From: Patagioenas fasciata
Lineage: Eukaryota; Chordata; Aves; Columbiformes; Columbidae
Length of the DNA: 64,000 nucleotides
Direction of reading: 5' to 3'
NCBI RefSeq assembly: GCF_037038585.1
Contig: NC_092521.1
Coordinates: forward strand, 75,169,398-75,233,397
The notes under the pieces were generated by a model. That model was not told the DNA's origin, did no database searches, and was given only the letters and a program-made list of their open reading frames with translations. Positions 1 through 13,417 of the stretch are shown in pieces (position 1 is the stretch's first letter; every line of letters starts with the position of its first letter). The position numbers were made by a program, and so were the translations under genes.

Positions 1-723
1 AAGCACAAGCCTCTCAGCAGGACGAGAGCAGCCATTTGGATGTGCTGTTTTTGAACTAGTAACTTTATCAGAATTTCCAGGGCAGGAGGGATGTCAGCCA
101 GCTGCCGCTCCTGTGCCTCTTTTGCCATCATTGCCACAACCCTTCCTCTGGTTACTGTGGGAGGTGAGCACAACCTCCTTCAGAAGAGGAAATGACAACA
201 GGCATGATACTAGTTATTCGGCTTAGTTTTATAAAACTCACTAAATATTACAGAGGTTCTATTTGCTGAATATCCATGCTAAGTTTTAAAGGATTTTCTA
301 TATTTTCAACATGGCAATAGGGGACCATATTTGTCTCCTAATAAGAATGCTATGAGATACTACTGGTTTCTTAATTCAGCACGTTACACAAAATTGCAGG
401 AAGATGTAACTATCTTGGCAAAAAGTAAGAAACTAGACTTCAAAACCAGCTGCAGGGACAGTCAAGACAAGAAATATTCAGATAGTATGCCAAGAAAAAT
501 AGTTAATTGTTGTACTACTACTGTCCCAAAGAGCCTTCAGTGTGTACTTTCTGGAGCAGGAGACAACATTAATTCTTTGTATATATGTAAAGGAAGTCAA
601 CAGCAGCAGTTGCCAGGAGCAATAAAGAGGAGAGGCAAGGGATGACAAAAAGGACAAAAGGAGGAAGCCAGTAATTTGATAGAAAAGACATACATAATTG
701 GAACTGGGGTGTTAGAAGGAGGA

Positions 724-756
<33 letters not shown>

Positions 757-760
757 GTAT
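724..760. repeat. (GT)n(AT)n microsatellite
   Basis: A run of about twelve GT units passes into AT units. Confidence 0.95.
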
Positions 761-1320
761 AAAATTTAATTATCATCCATGGTAATTCTTTCCTTAATTA
801 TGCATTTCCAGAACGATCTGCATGAGGACAGAAATCAAACTGAAGACATATATTCATACAAGTTTGGACCATGACAAAGTACTCCAAAAGAGCAAAAAGA
901 ATCTGCATCTCTTTAAGCATGTAAAAGAAATTGGCATTTCATGAAGTCATGAGTCAGAAACACTAATTCTGTCCAAATTACCCATTTACTCAGGATGACA
1001 ATAAGAACATTTCAGAGCTCATCTGAGATCTCAGCTGTGATGTGCAATTACATTCAGACTGGTGATTTTCATAAGCCTCTCAGCAAACTCTTGTCTCAAC
1101 CCTGTCACCACATTAAAAATTTATCTCTAAAATTGCAAAGCCCCAGCTGTGCTGGCTCCTGTTCCACACCATCTCAGACAGCCTAGAGACATGACATCTC
1201 CATCAGCACCAATACACGTGCTGGACAATAGCTTACTGTGTGACTCACAGATATTTCCCCTCCATGTTGCATACTACTATAACCCTCGAAAACGCAATGG
1301 ACCAAAAAATACAAATAAAA

Positions 1321-1351
1321 AATTTAATAAATAAATAAATAAATAAATAAG
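1321..1351. repeat. (AATA)n microsatellite
   Basis: Six to seven AATA units in tandem. Confidence 0.95.
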
Positions 1352-4300
1352 TTGTTCTTAATTGGCAATAAAATGAAGAAAACTCATGTTTAAAATTCCT
1401 TTTCTGCCCAATTCTCTGATAAACTCTAAGCAAGATAACAAAAACTGCTGAAGTCTCTATTTCCACCTACATAGTATAAGAATACAGAAGTTGGCTCAGA
1501 TCACACAGAGATACTATTCCTGTTGCTGCAGACACACAGCTACCTTGCAGAATTATTTCTTTTTACATTTGAAGATACACATCATTAAAGAAAAATCTGA
1601 CCCCTCTAAGCAATTCTATGTAAGCGCTATCATAGTTGCTTAGACCTTCCTTGATTTTGTTTTTCCACACCTGCTCATGTATATGAGCTCTTCTGATACC
1701 GTTGCCCTAGAGAACCAAAGAGGTCCAGGTATCAAAAAAAAACAGTAACAAAAAAGGGACCCATGTGAGTGGGGCTGCTCCAAGAGGGGGGCCAAGCTAC
1801 GAGCTGAGATGACCCTGGAGGAGGCCATGCCCTCATCAATGGGGCACTGTCCCCCAGGATGACAGCCAGCAGGCAGATCTGGGGTGGGTCAGAAGCTCCA
1901 GAGAAAGGCTCAACACAGGAGAATGAGCCCTGGAGTCCCACCAGGTGCAAAAGTAGACAGAGCTACCACATGGGTCCAAGTGGTCCATCCAGGAGAACAT
2001 GCCAGAGACAGACCTGGGTCTCCAACACACCTACAGGGTGAGGCTGCTTAGAAAAAACATTTTACAGTCTTCTTTTTGTGATCTTTGTAGTTCTACGTCT
2101 GAGAAAACCTAAGCTTATTTTTCTTTCAGGTATTTAGACATCTAACAAACATAGATCTAGGACTCTGAGGTGCAGGGTCAAATCCCACCACATTCTGTAA
2201 GATTTGCAATGGAATTAAGAGTACTGGGAATCCATTATGTTTCCATGTGCATGCATTTGTATTTGTGAATGTAAGGCCATACAACACTGTACCACAGGGG
2301 TTTTATCTTATTTGCGTAATCTCAGTTTTACTCTGAGCTCCATTAAGATGAGATAGGAGGTGGAACATTCTGGAAAGAGGAGGGAAAAATGTCCTTTGCT
2401 TTGTGAGCTCCTAAATATACCTCCTAAATATTTCCTTACTTCTCTTCTCTGAGATGCTGCTGGCTGTAACATGCCAGGGAATCACATCAAGGAGCTGCAA
2501 GGCAGCAGCTTTTGCAGTGGTTGAAGAGAGGAGCAAGGAGCAAAGCCTCGGAGCTGTGGAAAAATGGATGCTTTCCAAGGAATCAAAGGAGACAGTAGAT
2601 TTTGCTGCAAATCAAAGTTAACAAGGTGGTTGTAGTCTTCACCTGGCTCATCTTCTGACTATATCATAGGCTGCTAACAGAGCCTGTTGCCTGAGGGGGT
2701 TGTGCCACATCTGTGAGGGTATGGCCTGCACCAGGGTGTCTTCAAACCCAGGCTCAGCTTCCCTGCAGACCTGCTCAGGCTACTCACGGACAAATAGTTA
2801 TTAGGATGAATTATGGTTTTCATAGTGGAGGTTCCAACAGAAGCCACAGAATCACTTTTTCCAAAAGGCACCTACTATATTTCAAATGAATAGCACCAAT
2901 GTGGTACACACCATGAAAACAAATGAGTTAAGAGTCCATGCAAACTATGCACAGTCTTTGATTTACTGTTAATGAACACAACACTGTTGATACAAAAATG
3001 TCCCTGAAAGTTATTAAAAAGAACTACCTATGGTTTGATATAAATCCTTGAAGGGACGATAATCGGTATTACAGTTCCAATGCCATCCCTTGTCTCCAGT
3101 CAACACAGGGACATTGTGGGATTCAGCTATGTTTGGCTGATCAAGCTGACAGTCTGTATTCCTCAGGCTGTTGGCAGCCAGCATAAGTCAAAGCAGCCCT
3201 GAGGCTGATTTAATTTATACTGATGGACCTGCTGGAATAGACTGACCTCAGAATGAACTCCACCCTACCTTTTTACCCCTTTTCCTTACCTAGGCGAAGT
3301 ACTACTCTGTGCAGCCTATTTAGTGTGCAAATACGCTTACATGCATGCATTTTATTTTTCACTTGAAAAATTGAAAGCCACTAAGTAATTTCCCCAGTTC
3401 TTAATAAAGTCTGAGACTGCATCCAGGAAATTATTTCCGACTTTTCTTTTGAGCAGAAATATAATTTGGGCAGTTCAATCAAAGCTGTGTAAACAATCAT
3501 GCAGAGCAGTCAATATAGTTCACAGTTTCTAGAGGTTTAACACACTCAGATGGCATCTGGACTACTGATATAAAGAAAAACTATCATTTTAGGAAATAAT
3601 TTTTAAGAAGGCCAACAGCTATTCTAGCCCTATAAACCCAATAATATAGTATTGCCACTGCAAGTAACAGGTTACAGGTTTTGTACTGAGTTTGCAAGAC
3701 CATGGCAGAGGCTTGCTATCCTTGCTTTGTCTGAACTTGTCTTAATGTGCCTGCAGTTTGGGTTTTGACTTGGTTTAGTTTTGTTTTGTTTTTCTGGCCA
3801 GATGGCTGTGACTATTTGCTTTACTGTCACTTGTCATTGTATAATGCCACTATAGTTTTATACAGATAGTAACAAGTGATCATTCAGTGCAAAAATAGAT
3901 ATTTGTGATTAACATAGCAAAGCAACACAGCAGAATATAGGCCCAATATAATAGTAAAGGCCTTGAGAAGTGGAGACACTCGATGCACTGTACTGGAGTT
4001 CAGGCCCAGGATGATCAGAGATGGGTCAGAGGCTGGCACTGAGGACCCCATAGCTATAAACAGCTCACCGGTGGTCAGCTAAAATGCAGAACTATGTTTG
4101 GACAAAGCCGTTTTATAAGTAACAAGAAAAAAGAGCAGGTATCTAACATATGTAAAAGATATCATATACATTCAGAGGTACCATATAAATTCAGATATAT
4201 CATAGAGATACAGATCAATGGAGAACAAGCAAAGTATAAAAGCACATTAGCAAACCTAAGTGAAAAAGAAGCCATCAACATCACATTCCTCCAGGAAAAG

Positions 4301-4419
4301 GGCTCCAGATCATGACTTAGGGTAATAACCCCACCAATACCAGACTGCAGCAGTGGAAAGGTGAGAATAACCCCAGGCAAGGGACTAGAAACTAAGTGGT
4401 TGTGTAACAATTTAAACTC

Positions 4420-4475
4420 TACTATTATTATTATCATTATTATTATTATGGTGGTGGTGGTTGTTGTTGTTGCTG
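4420..4475. repeat. Compound (ATT)n, (GGT)n, (GTT)n repeat
   Basis: Adjacent trinucleotide runs of ATT, GGT and GTT. Confidence 0.9.
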
Positions 4476-7108
4476 TTATTTCTGTTTAGGGAGGTTACTG
4501 TAATACTGTTTCTTCCTGTACCTAACTATTTTGTGTAATAATAGATCTGTACTAATAATGATTCATAGCTTAAACTGTTAACACTTCAACTCCACTAACA
4601 AGTTATTGCTTTATGTAGAAGGTGTTTGCCCATAAAGAAGATTTATTTTACATGGTCTTATGCTCAATCAACAATTCTCTACAGGTAAAAATAACTAGAA
4701 CAGACTGTCTAGATGAAACAGTAAGTATTATGGCCTATTTCTGTGATATTGAAGCTTTCCAACTGGCTGTATGCTGGATTTATTGTTACCTATAAACTCC
4801 TACAATAATAAACCATAAAAGCTTGATGCTCTTAAACACTTATCTAGCTCAAATCTCTAAGACCTTTCTTGGTAGATATTCTCAGTTTTCTAAGAATACA
4901 CATAAATATATACACACATATATTCTGATTAGCTCACCTTTGACTTTATTGTTATATATTTTTAAATGTTGCTTATGATTACATCCTTCAGCCAATCTGC
5001 ATGAATGTCAATGCTCTTCAAAATTTTGAAGTAGATGAAATTACTACATTTCTTAAAGAAAAATCCCAAATTCAAGTTTGTTTTTCTTTCTGTGACAAGG
5101 CCCTCTTCCAGTCTACTTTTTCAAGTTCTTTTTCTGACAGAGCTTCTGCTTCTCCTTTTTGGCTCTCTGTGGTCTTACTCAAGAGTTATCTTTCTTTCTC
5201 TTTTCTGTATTTACTTCTCTCACCACGTATGCTCCTAAACTATATAAATTTTAAATCCACATATGATATACTTTTTGTTGCTCAATCTCATCCTTGTGTA
5301 GTTAAGGACTTTCTAGTGAAGGATAAAAAAGCATGGTCTCACTGCCCTTGCAGTGAAGGGCAAGAACATCACAAGGTACCTCTCCAATTCTACCCCCAAA
5401 ACAGTTTTCAGTATCTAATAACAATATGAAATGCCCAGGAAACGCAAACAAAAATTAGGAAGAGGCATGACTAACTTCCTACAGCTTTTGTATTCATAAG
5501 GACACTGAAGGAAACTTTTAGCATGGAGAAACAAAGCTCCTAACTGTCTACAAGACAATAAGAACCTTTGCTGTAGAAAAAGATGCACTTGATATTGACA
5601 GTTCTGCCAATTTGTATAACTTACTGTAAGCGGTTGTTTTTCTGTGTTGTGTAACTTGTATTCTTGCATCTTGAACCAACATTACAGAAAAGGGTCCGCA
5701 TGAAAGGGTAAAGGCCCCGACTTGGTAAATCCCGAGCTTCTAAGTAACCTAGAACCAAGCAGCAGCAGAATTAAAGTCAGTGACATTTCAGTTACAAATC
5801 TGCACCATCACATTGTGTTCACTTCTCCTAGGAAGTGGCTTTTTCACCTGCAAACAATGAAGTTGTATCAATGGCAGGCGTTCCATTTAAGAATAAGTAA
5901 TTCACCACAGAAAATCAATAACATAGTATTTCCTCTTTTCTCCCAGGCTTTCATAAAATGGAGGAACAGGTATTCAGCGATATCTGGATGCACATCTATC
6001 AAGACTATCTAAACAGCAACTTTTCCATATTTCTGGAATTTATACATATCTCTCCATAGTTCTGAGAATTTAAACTTCAAAATAAAAAGCAACTTTTTGC
6101 TTATTTTGAAACATAAGGAATATCTATATGGTTCCTATTTAATTTCATTTCTCTGTTTAAAACAGCTAAAACTGATAAATACTTGAATGATAATTTGACT
6201 CTTCCTCTGGATAACATTTTGGCAATCATTACATCAATATTAAGGAAATGAAATAATAAGAAGCTAGCATTCAGGCTAGCACTCTTACTGAATATTCAGA
6301 ATTGAAAGATGTAGAAATGGGGAATTTACTGTATGCACATGATACTTAAAAATTGTAATATCCTTTAAGTCCAGGTATCAATATTTCTGAGACAGAAATT
6401 GCACCGTTAATCAAACCATTCATTCCTCAGGAGCCATACCTGATGTATAAAAGAATTAATTTTGAGTTGTGACTGACCAGTGCCATTTGCAGATGAGTTA
6501 TTTCTACTTAGCATACTCCAGTGCACACTGCGGAAAGCTCTCTAAGCACATACACTGGATCCCCTTCTGCTAAAACAAAGCAGATGTACTCCAAGAGCAC
6601 ACCTTATGTACTCAAAGTGTTAGCATGTACTGCATCCTTGGGTCCAGACTAGAGCTAGTCTGAAGTAAATGTGCATAGTGTAGGCTAGGTTCTCTACAGA
6701 TATTTCACTCTACTGATCTATAATCAGTTTACCATGTTGGCTTCTAATTCTTTCCTGAATGAAGTTAACATCTGACAAGATAAAAGCTAAAATAACTTTA
6801 TAAGGTGGAGTTAGTCATGACAAGTTTTAAAGTGTTGATGGAACAGAAGACTTAATTATTTATAAGATGTTCATTCTGATTCTCAGGAAGTGGGTAAGGT
6901 TAAGATTCATCTCGTCTAACTGTTAATATCTACTGTGTAATTATCTACCTCTGAATCAATCATCTAAACTCCATTGCTCAATAGAAAAGAAAAAACAAGT
7001 ACAGCTAAAGCTGTTACAAATCAGATCTTAAACTTTTCATTTCTTTCCCTCCTAAATACGCCTTGCTCAGAAGCAATCAAAATAGAACACAGGTGAAACA
7101 AAACATAC

Positions 7109-7202
7109 AGTTTTCCTTGTATTTTGGGGGCTCCTGAAAGCGGATTGCAGCCAGAATCAAGAAAAGCACACACGGCCAGAGTATTTCAGTGAGAGACAGG
7201 AC
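7109..7202 (-). CDS. ABCA13: ABCA13 coding exon 2
   Basis: The acceptor is a clean polypyrimidine tract ending in TTTTCAG. The exon encodes [19 protein letters not shown] followed by [10 protein letters not shown], the first transmembrane helix and the start of the large extracellular loop. From memory, 94 bp is also the size of the corresponding exon in ABCA1. Confidence 0.9.
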
Positions 7203-10200
7203 CTGAAAAGGGAAATCAAAACATCATCAGTTCCATTAAAAAAAAAAAAAAAAAAAAAATTGTGGAAGAAATAATTGAAATCCATATATCTTTTAATTTT
7301 AAGAAAAACCTTTCTACAACTACTTAGGCAAAAACAAGATCATAAAACAAATTAGTAATTAAGAGTTCTATTTAAAATCCTTATAACTTTGCCAAATACA
7401 CTGCTTCCAGATTACAAAAGTAGTTTTCAACTTCTTCTGTTTACAGTGCTGGTAGATATTTCCCTCTGGCCAACACAGTGACTCTTATAACGTGATGACA
7501 GTGACATCCAGCTTTCCCATAGCTGAGTCCCCCAAGAAGCCAGCAGCATTCTGCACCTTGCTGCACCTCCCCATGCTCCCCTGAAGCATGCTACCCTAAA
7601 TTCTGCTTGGCAGCGTACCTCCTTGTCCTCCCCTGGCTCCCTGACTGCTGCCATTACACCCTTTCTCTCACCCCCAGTCACCTTTCTCTAAATCCTGTGT
7701 TTGTCACCTCCAGCAGCAGGGCATTGTGAGACCAAGCTAATGGGACACCACCACAATTCTTGCTTCTCTGCTTTCCCATTTCCAGGACCACAATGAAAAG
7801 CCTCCCAAGCTGGCATGACTCACAGTTTTTGAGCATGTCTCCTCTGAGACATGCACCTCAATATTCAGCTGCAAAATTAAGAAACTGCCACTCAGACAAG
7901 GTTCAAAAGACTTACAGAATCACTCATAAAAGTGCTAGGAAAGTGTGAATACCTAACTCAGTAACAGAAATGTAGTAGAAATGACAAAGAACCATGTTCA
8001 AGATCTGCCATTAGAGGCTATTAAGTTCTGTGAGGCATATTGAGGATTTTTATTTCTAAATTGTCAGCACTGAATCAAATCCCACTAGGGAAGTGATTCC
8101 TAAACTTGGGAACGTCAGAAAAACACCTGAGAAAAGTAACATAATGCTTAAGAACAAAATTCAATGGCAGAGTCTTCCCCAGAGTCTTGCTCTGCTGAAC
8201 ACTAGGCAAGGAACTAAAGGCTTCCTGACATTTAGGGAAATCACCATTTATGTAAACTGAACACGCTCCAAACCTAACAGGAGACAGCGAAAAACAAGCA
8301 AGGCCTGTTGCTTTCAAATTTTGGAGGAGCAGTGAGGGCCAGCTGCTCCATAAGTCATGGAGAGCCATGCATGGCAACACCGGCAGCCGGCCAGGCGACC
8401 CATCCCACAGGATCCCATGAGGTGAGCAGGGCAGTGCCAGCCATCGCAGACAGCTTCAACCAGGACTCCAGATCCTTGGGCAATGTCACAGTAATGTGGC
8501 AGGAGCAGAGAAAGAGAGTAGCCAAGCACAAAAACTAAGCTGAAAAGCAGTGCTCCTCTGACTTCACCCAGACAGGAGCATAGGGCCCAGAAGCCCCATT
8601 TCAGCTGAGCTGTGGGCTTGGATGGAGCCCCAGGTGAGGCTTGTCAGGGCTATTAAGGCTTATCAGTGCAGCCAGTGCCCTGGTGGCAGTCTCCAGTCCT
8701 GGGCATGTTTATCTTCATATCTTCCATCTGGGATGGGAGGACCCTGGCTGTGGAACACCACCATTGCTGCAGGGTATCAATGGGCTGTTTTGAGGGGGGT
8801 GTGAAGCCAGGTACAGCAGATGAGGAAAGAGGCACTGCAGAAGAGACTTGGAGGAGGTGTCACTAGGCTGCCCATGAGGGGCTAGAAAGGGTCAAGCCTG
8901 ACCCTGGACCCATACCAGCATCACCAGCCCTCATCCAGTGCAGAGGGAAGAGGTCTCACAAGAAGCTCAGGCAGGGGGTCAGAGCTCTGGGAGACGAAAG
9001 CTCAGAGGGTTGTTTATAAGGGGAAATCCCTGAACAGCTACAGGCTGGGCTCCCTAGTGGTGCTATGACTATAAGATGCTTTCAAGCTTGTACAAACAGC
9101 TTTATAGGACTCATGGTATCTGAAAGATTCTACTTGCTTAACACAACAGAAAAGCAGAAAACATACTGCGTTTCCCAGAAACAGAGATGAAACCAAACCC
9201 TATTAATGGAGAAACAGATTTCCCAACAATTCAGAATAAGGTAAGCTTCTGACTTTAAAATCTAGATTAGTTCACACAAACAAAATCCAGAAATACCCTC
9301 ATTCTGGACTTTATTTTTTCTTATAATTTCCCCTATTAGGCTGCATTAAGGCCCAGTCATCCATATTTAAGATAGACGTGAAATTAATTGCACTTTCTCC
9401 ATTGATGCTCCATTTGGTATAACATAGCACAGGATGTCAAACTCATTTTCACCAGGGGCCACAGCAGCCTCGCTGTTGCCTTCCATGGGCCGAATGTAAT
9501 TTTAAGACTGTATAAATATAGCTTCTACATTTATACAGTCCTAAAATTACATTCGGCCCTTGGAAGGCAACAGCGAGGCTGCTGTGAACCCCAGTGAAAA
9601 CGACTTTAACACCCTTGCCATAGCATATCACCAGAGGCCCACTCTTGCAACTCTCAAAGGGTGTGATACACCACTCGGCCTAAAACTTTGAGTGGTATTC
9701 TTCCTGTCAAATTCCATGGATTTTGGGTGCAGCCACGGGAGTTCCTTTGTCTCAGTAGACCTTAGTCAATTTGTTTTGGCCTGTTCCTGGAAATTTTTGT
9801 CTGCAATTACGTTTTAGAAATATTTTGAACATTAAGAGTTTGACCCACTGAGAATTGCTGCTGGATTATTAGATGGCATGTAGAAAGTAAAACAGAGAAA
9901 GGGGAAGAAATAACCCTTTTATAGGTATAGCTGCATGTAATTTGTCTAGAAATACAGGAGAGTACTCTGTGACTAGAAAAGTCACACAGGTTGTAACATA
10001 GTAGGGTATGCCAAATACAGAACAGTTACAGGTGAGAACTCTCTGGTTTAAGCTGTCCCAAAAATCACAGAATCACAGAATTGACTGGGTTGGAAAAGAC
10101 CTCAGAGATCATCAAGTAAAACCCTTGGTCCAACTCCAGTCCATTTACTAGATCATGGCACTAAGTGCCATGTCCAATCTCAGTTTAAAAAAATTAATTT

Positions 10201-13200
10201 GCTTAGTCAGAATATCCAAAAATCTGGCATGCAGAGAAGGGTTATTATTCCAAACCTGGAACAAATGAGCCAAAGATTCTTAAAATACAAAACTACAACA
10301 GCAGCATTTTTTAAAATGGGCAAAATCTCTTTTGTTTTGTATTGGAGTTGTTTTTGCACAGACAAACATTGCACAAAACAAACATTGCACAATGCCACTA
10401 GCATTGGTACTGGGAGAGAAAGGCACCTAATGAAGTAAGAGCTGTAAATAATTGTAGTTGTTGCCATTCTCCTGAGAAAACTCATTGCATTTAAAGAATA
10501 GGGCAAATGGCAAAAATTTTGGTGAATCTATAAAATTGAATGTTTAATAAATATATCAAATTTGCAACTGGAGAATACCAGTGAGCCAAGCAAGTATAGG
10601 CCTATTATAATAACTTTTCTTGTTTGGAGTGTTTTAGGAAAGCAAACATTCTCCTCCTTTTCCATTTATCTCCGGAATTTCAGCATGCATTAATGGTTTA
10701 TCAGAGGCAGACTTTGCAGTCTAACATGCTTATACCTTTCTTTGTTAGAGTACCGTGACTCTGAATGTCGATAACAGCAATTGCAGAGAACCTAGGAATC
10801 ACAGAATCACAGAATGTTAGAGATTGGAAGGGACTTGGAAAGATCATCTAGTCCAATCCCCCTGCTGGAGCAGGAACACCCAGATGAGGTTACTCAGGAA
10901 GGCGTCCTATTAAGAAATAATCACAGGCACTGAGGGGAAATGGGGTCGGAGAACTCATGTCGTTCTAGTGAGTTGCACCTGGGAATAATGGCGAATTTGG
11001 TAATGGAGCTTTATAACCTGGCTGATAAAAGCAGACAACTTGTAAGCCATTCAATTTTATTTTATTATTTTTATTGTTTCACAGTGATGCAAAAACTGAT
11101 GTGCAAAACAGAGGGCACTTGGCAGTAAGCAACTTTTAGGGATGTTTATGTCTTTTAAAGTGTGGAAGAAACAAGTGTGAACTGTAAAGGACAGAAGCAG
11201 GGCAAAGATGACACTCAGTGTAATGGCAGATGAAGAGCAAGAATTATACCAGCATTTTCTCTCATGCTTTACATTAGTCCAAAATGAAAATTATTAACAA
11301 CACCAACCTTTAAAAAAAGGCACGGTTTTAGAATAGGCTATGTTTCTGTTTTCTCCTAATAGTTGTATTAGCAACCACACGCTTCAAGCATTTCACAATA
11401 TGATTATTATAATCCCGATTTTCTTCTAAATTAGGGTATCAGAATGAGAGAATTCGTGAATTGCATTTTGTCCTTTACCTAGCTGCAAAAAATAAATAAA
11501 TACTATATAAATAATAGTTAAAAAATGCAGTGATAGAAAACTTCAGTCATGCAGTTGCTTGGGAGAATGTATCTCCTTATCTTTCAGAATCTGTCAGAAG
11601 CAAAACCTTCTGAAAACAGAAATAAGAAAGTATCTTCTACACAACTGCAATTTCAAACTCCCAACTGATGTCCAAATGTACATATTATCCTGTGCTGCCT
11701 TTGAACCGTGTAAATGAGAGGCACTGATGCCTGTCTGAATTTCGGTCAAAGCAGCTCCTCGTTCCAGATCACTTACATCTTTCACAGCCCCTTCACCCTT
11801 CACTGTGTCATATCAACTAATGCCACATGACACTCATGACACATCATTAGTTCAACAGACCACACTTGTCTTCTAGGCCTAACTGCTGATAAATAACCAT
11901 GAGAAGACAACTGCTTTCTATAAATACACCTACACAATATAATACAGAGCTGAAGCATGTCAGATCTTTGAGGAGATGCTTCTCCCTTCAGATTCACAAG
12001 GGTCTGACCTGCCCTTTGCACAGGTGAACGATTCACCTGGATTTCTCCTTGCATAACTGCAGATGGTGCGCCATCATGGATCAGTGTTTGTGCAATGAGA
12101 ACATAAGGAGGTTTTGCAAATTCCTCAGGGATGCTCCTGGCACTGAACGGGCAGAATTAAGCTTTTCTTTGGGTCATTCATTGTAATTCCTGGTTCGGGA
12201 AAGTCTGCATCTCAGCGAGATCTCTATTTAGGAAAGCTACCAATTAGGCAAACTTAAACTTACACGAATTAAGATTTTGTCCTTCAAAAATATATGAGAG
12301 AGAAAACTAAACAGAGCAAGAAGAGAAATAGATCAGCATGGAAGAGAACAGGAGATACTGAGAAGCCACTTAATGCACACCGATTGAAGTATGAGGAACA
12401 GGGAGCATGCAGAAGTGTTTAGGAATGGAGATGAATATAACTATCAGTATTCCTCAAAAAAAAAAAAAAAAAAACTTTCATATTAAAAAACATCACTTGA
12501 AATCATTTTCGATAATGAATCTCTACCTAAATCACAATTTTATTAAAGTTAAATATTTCTGAAATGAAAAGCTGTATTTCTATTTAATTGAGGTAATCCT
12601 ATCCAAAGCAGCCCACATGCCTCATTGCAAATCCCCAGATCATCACAGACAAGGGAAATCAATGAGAAACTATTAATTGAAGTGATTTTTTTTTTCCCAC
12701 AGAAATGTTATCTCACTTGAGAAAATTTGCTTCCTTCTGTCTTATATTAAAAACATCACATCAGTGACAGTAAAAGTGAACGATGACATCTCATCTCATA
12801 TTTGAGTATTATTTTAACTGCTGTTGAAGTAGCTGCCACATTCTTCTGCATATTTGAATTTGAAAGGTTAAATTAGGCTTTGTAGAGTGGATAAGAAAGG
12901 AAGGTTAGAAGTATATTCCATTTTAATATACAGTCCTCGTATTCCTCACATCTAGGTTTTGATCACAATTGTGCACGCTTTCTTACAATACCAATGATTA
13001 CCTGTACCATGAAGAAAATTGAATTTCATCCTTGCCACTGCTACAAGCACTGGTAATATCTAATGATAATTAAAAGATAAGCCATGGCTCTTCCAAACTT
13101 TTATGAGGTTTCCTATCTCATTTGCAATTTGGGGAGCATTGCTGCATTCAGCCATTTTAGAATTAAAACACACTGTTGTTTTCTACTTGTGTTCTCAGCA

Positions 13201-13417
13201 ATTACGACACCAAAGGCAAAACAAGAAACACCTGCAGCCAGCCTATCTTTAACAATCTGCAGTGAAAAGGAAAAATCAATATATATAATATTTCCAACTG
13301 ATAGGAAGATTTAAAATATTCCTTTTTTTATCATTTCCAAAAACTCACCGGTTGCCTCACGCGGCAGAGCCAATTCTTCCAAAATAGAGCCTTGAACTGG
13401 TGTAGAGCACACCCCAT
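7109..13417 (-). CDS. ABCA13: ABCA13, first two coding exons (partial gene)
   Basis: This is the start of a very large ABC-A subfamily membrane transporter; ABC-A proteins move lipids across membranes. Two exons are visible: 13,349-13,417 (23 codons from the ATG) and 7,109-7,202. Joined, they encode a cytosolic N-terminus containing [13 protein letters not shown] and then the first membrane helix with [19 protein letters not shown]. Both match human ABCA13 closely as I recall it, including the FQEPP motif after the helix. Splicing is GT-AG and in phase: exon 1 ends in phase 0 at a GTGAGT donor, and exon 2 is 94 bp and ends in phase 1 at a GTATGT donor. Its place next to UPP1 on the same strand agrees with human gene order. 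I could not find exon 3 in 1-7,108, so intron 2 probably runs past the left edge. The ABC cassettes are therefore outside the window. Confidence 0.92.
7238..7259. repeat. Poly(A) tract
   Basis: About 22 uninterrupted A's just upstream (on minus) of ABCA13 exon 2. As read in the transcript it is a T-run about 35 bases before the acceptor. Confidence 0.95.
9430..9617. mobile_element. Short non-autonomous hAT-like element (MITE), copy 1
   Basis: A 188-bp element, palindromic over nearly its whole length. It starts CAGGATGTCAAACTCATTTT and ends with the near-complement GACTTTAACACCCTTG, flanked by ACATAGCA and CCATAGCA, a 7-of-8 target-site duplication. It is the same family as the copy at 25,097 and lies in ABCA13 intron 1. 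Confidence 0.82.
10063..10190 (-). mobile_element. CR1 LINE 3' fragment
   Basis: It begins with the CR1 3' tail read on the opposite strand (AATCACAGAATCACAGAATT) and continues with the usual CR1 text about a pending rule of two lines: GGTTGGAAAAGACCTCAGAG, then GATCATCAAGT. It closely resembles the plus-strand fragment at 58,780-59,000, including the stretch GATCATGGCACTAAGTGCCA. Confidence 0.9.
10796..10908 (-). mobile_element. CR1 LINE 3' fragment
   Basis: Inverse CR1 tail (AATCACAGAATCACAGAATG), followed by GATTGGAAGGGACTTGGAAA and CATCTAGTCCAATCCCCCTG. It is a 5'-truncated copy of about 110 bp in ABCA13 intron 1, close to the 10,063 copy but of a different subfamily. Confidence 0.9.
13349..13417 (-). 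CDS. ABCA13: ABCA13 coding exon 1
   Basis: This exon holds the start codon (13,415-13,417) and 23 codons of the cytosolic lead-in, [19 protein letters not shown] and four more residues. The ALxWKNW motif is typical of ABCA N-termini. The donor GTGAGT follows directly at 13,343-13,348. No upstream in-frame start is needed, because the position matches the human start. Confidence 0.9.

Larger units (their letters stand above)
1..7108. other. Probable ABCA13 intron 2, no exon recognised
   Basis: I see no coding exon on either strand here. Human ABCA13 continues with a cysteine-containing extracellular segment, and I searched the minus strand for it without success. The interval holds simple repeats (724-760, 1,321-1,351, 4,420-4,475) and a slightly GC-richer patch at 1,740-2,040 that I cannot assign. 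The short open frames at 331-645, 5,001-5,429 and 5,415-5,669 lack splice sites and recognisable motifs. Confidence 0.6.
7203..13348 (-). other. ABCA13 intron 1
   Basis: This intron separates the first two coding exons. It contains a poly(A) tract (7,238-7,259), a GC-rich unassigned patch (about 8,300-9,010), one hAT-like short element (9,430-9,617), two CR1 tails (10,063-10,190 and 10,796-10,908) and a poly(A) tract near 12,457. I see no other gene in it. Confidence 0.75.

Noticed and set aside
1-7108. ABCA13 exon 3
   Set aside because: Expected on the minus strand but no matching cysteine-containing segment was found.
8308-8866. Open frames on both strands in a GC-rich patch of ABCA13 intron 1
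   Set aside because: No motif and no splice structure; possibly an old retrocopy or repeat, but I cannot identify a source.
9449-9631. 60-codon minus-strand frame over the hAT-like element
   Set aside because: It runs through both inverted ends of the element, so it is not a gene.
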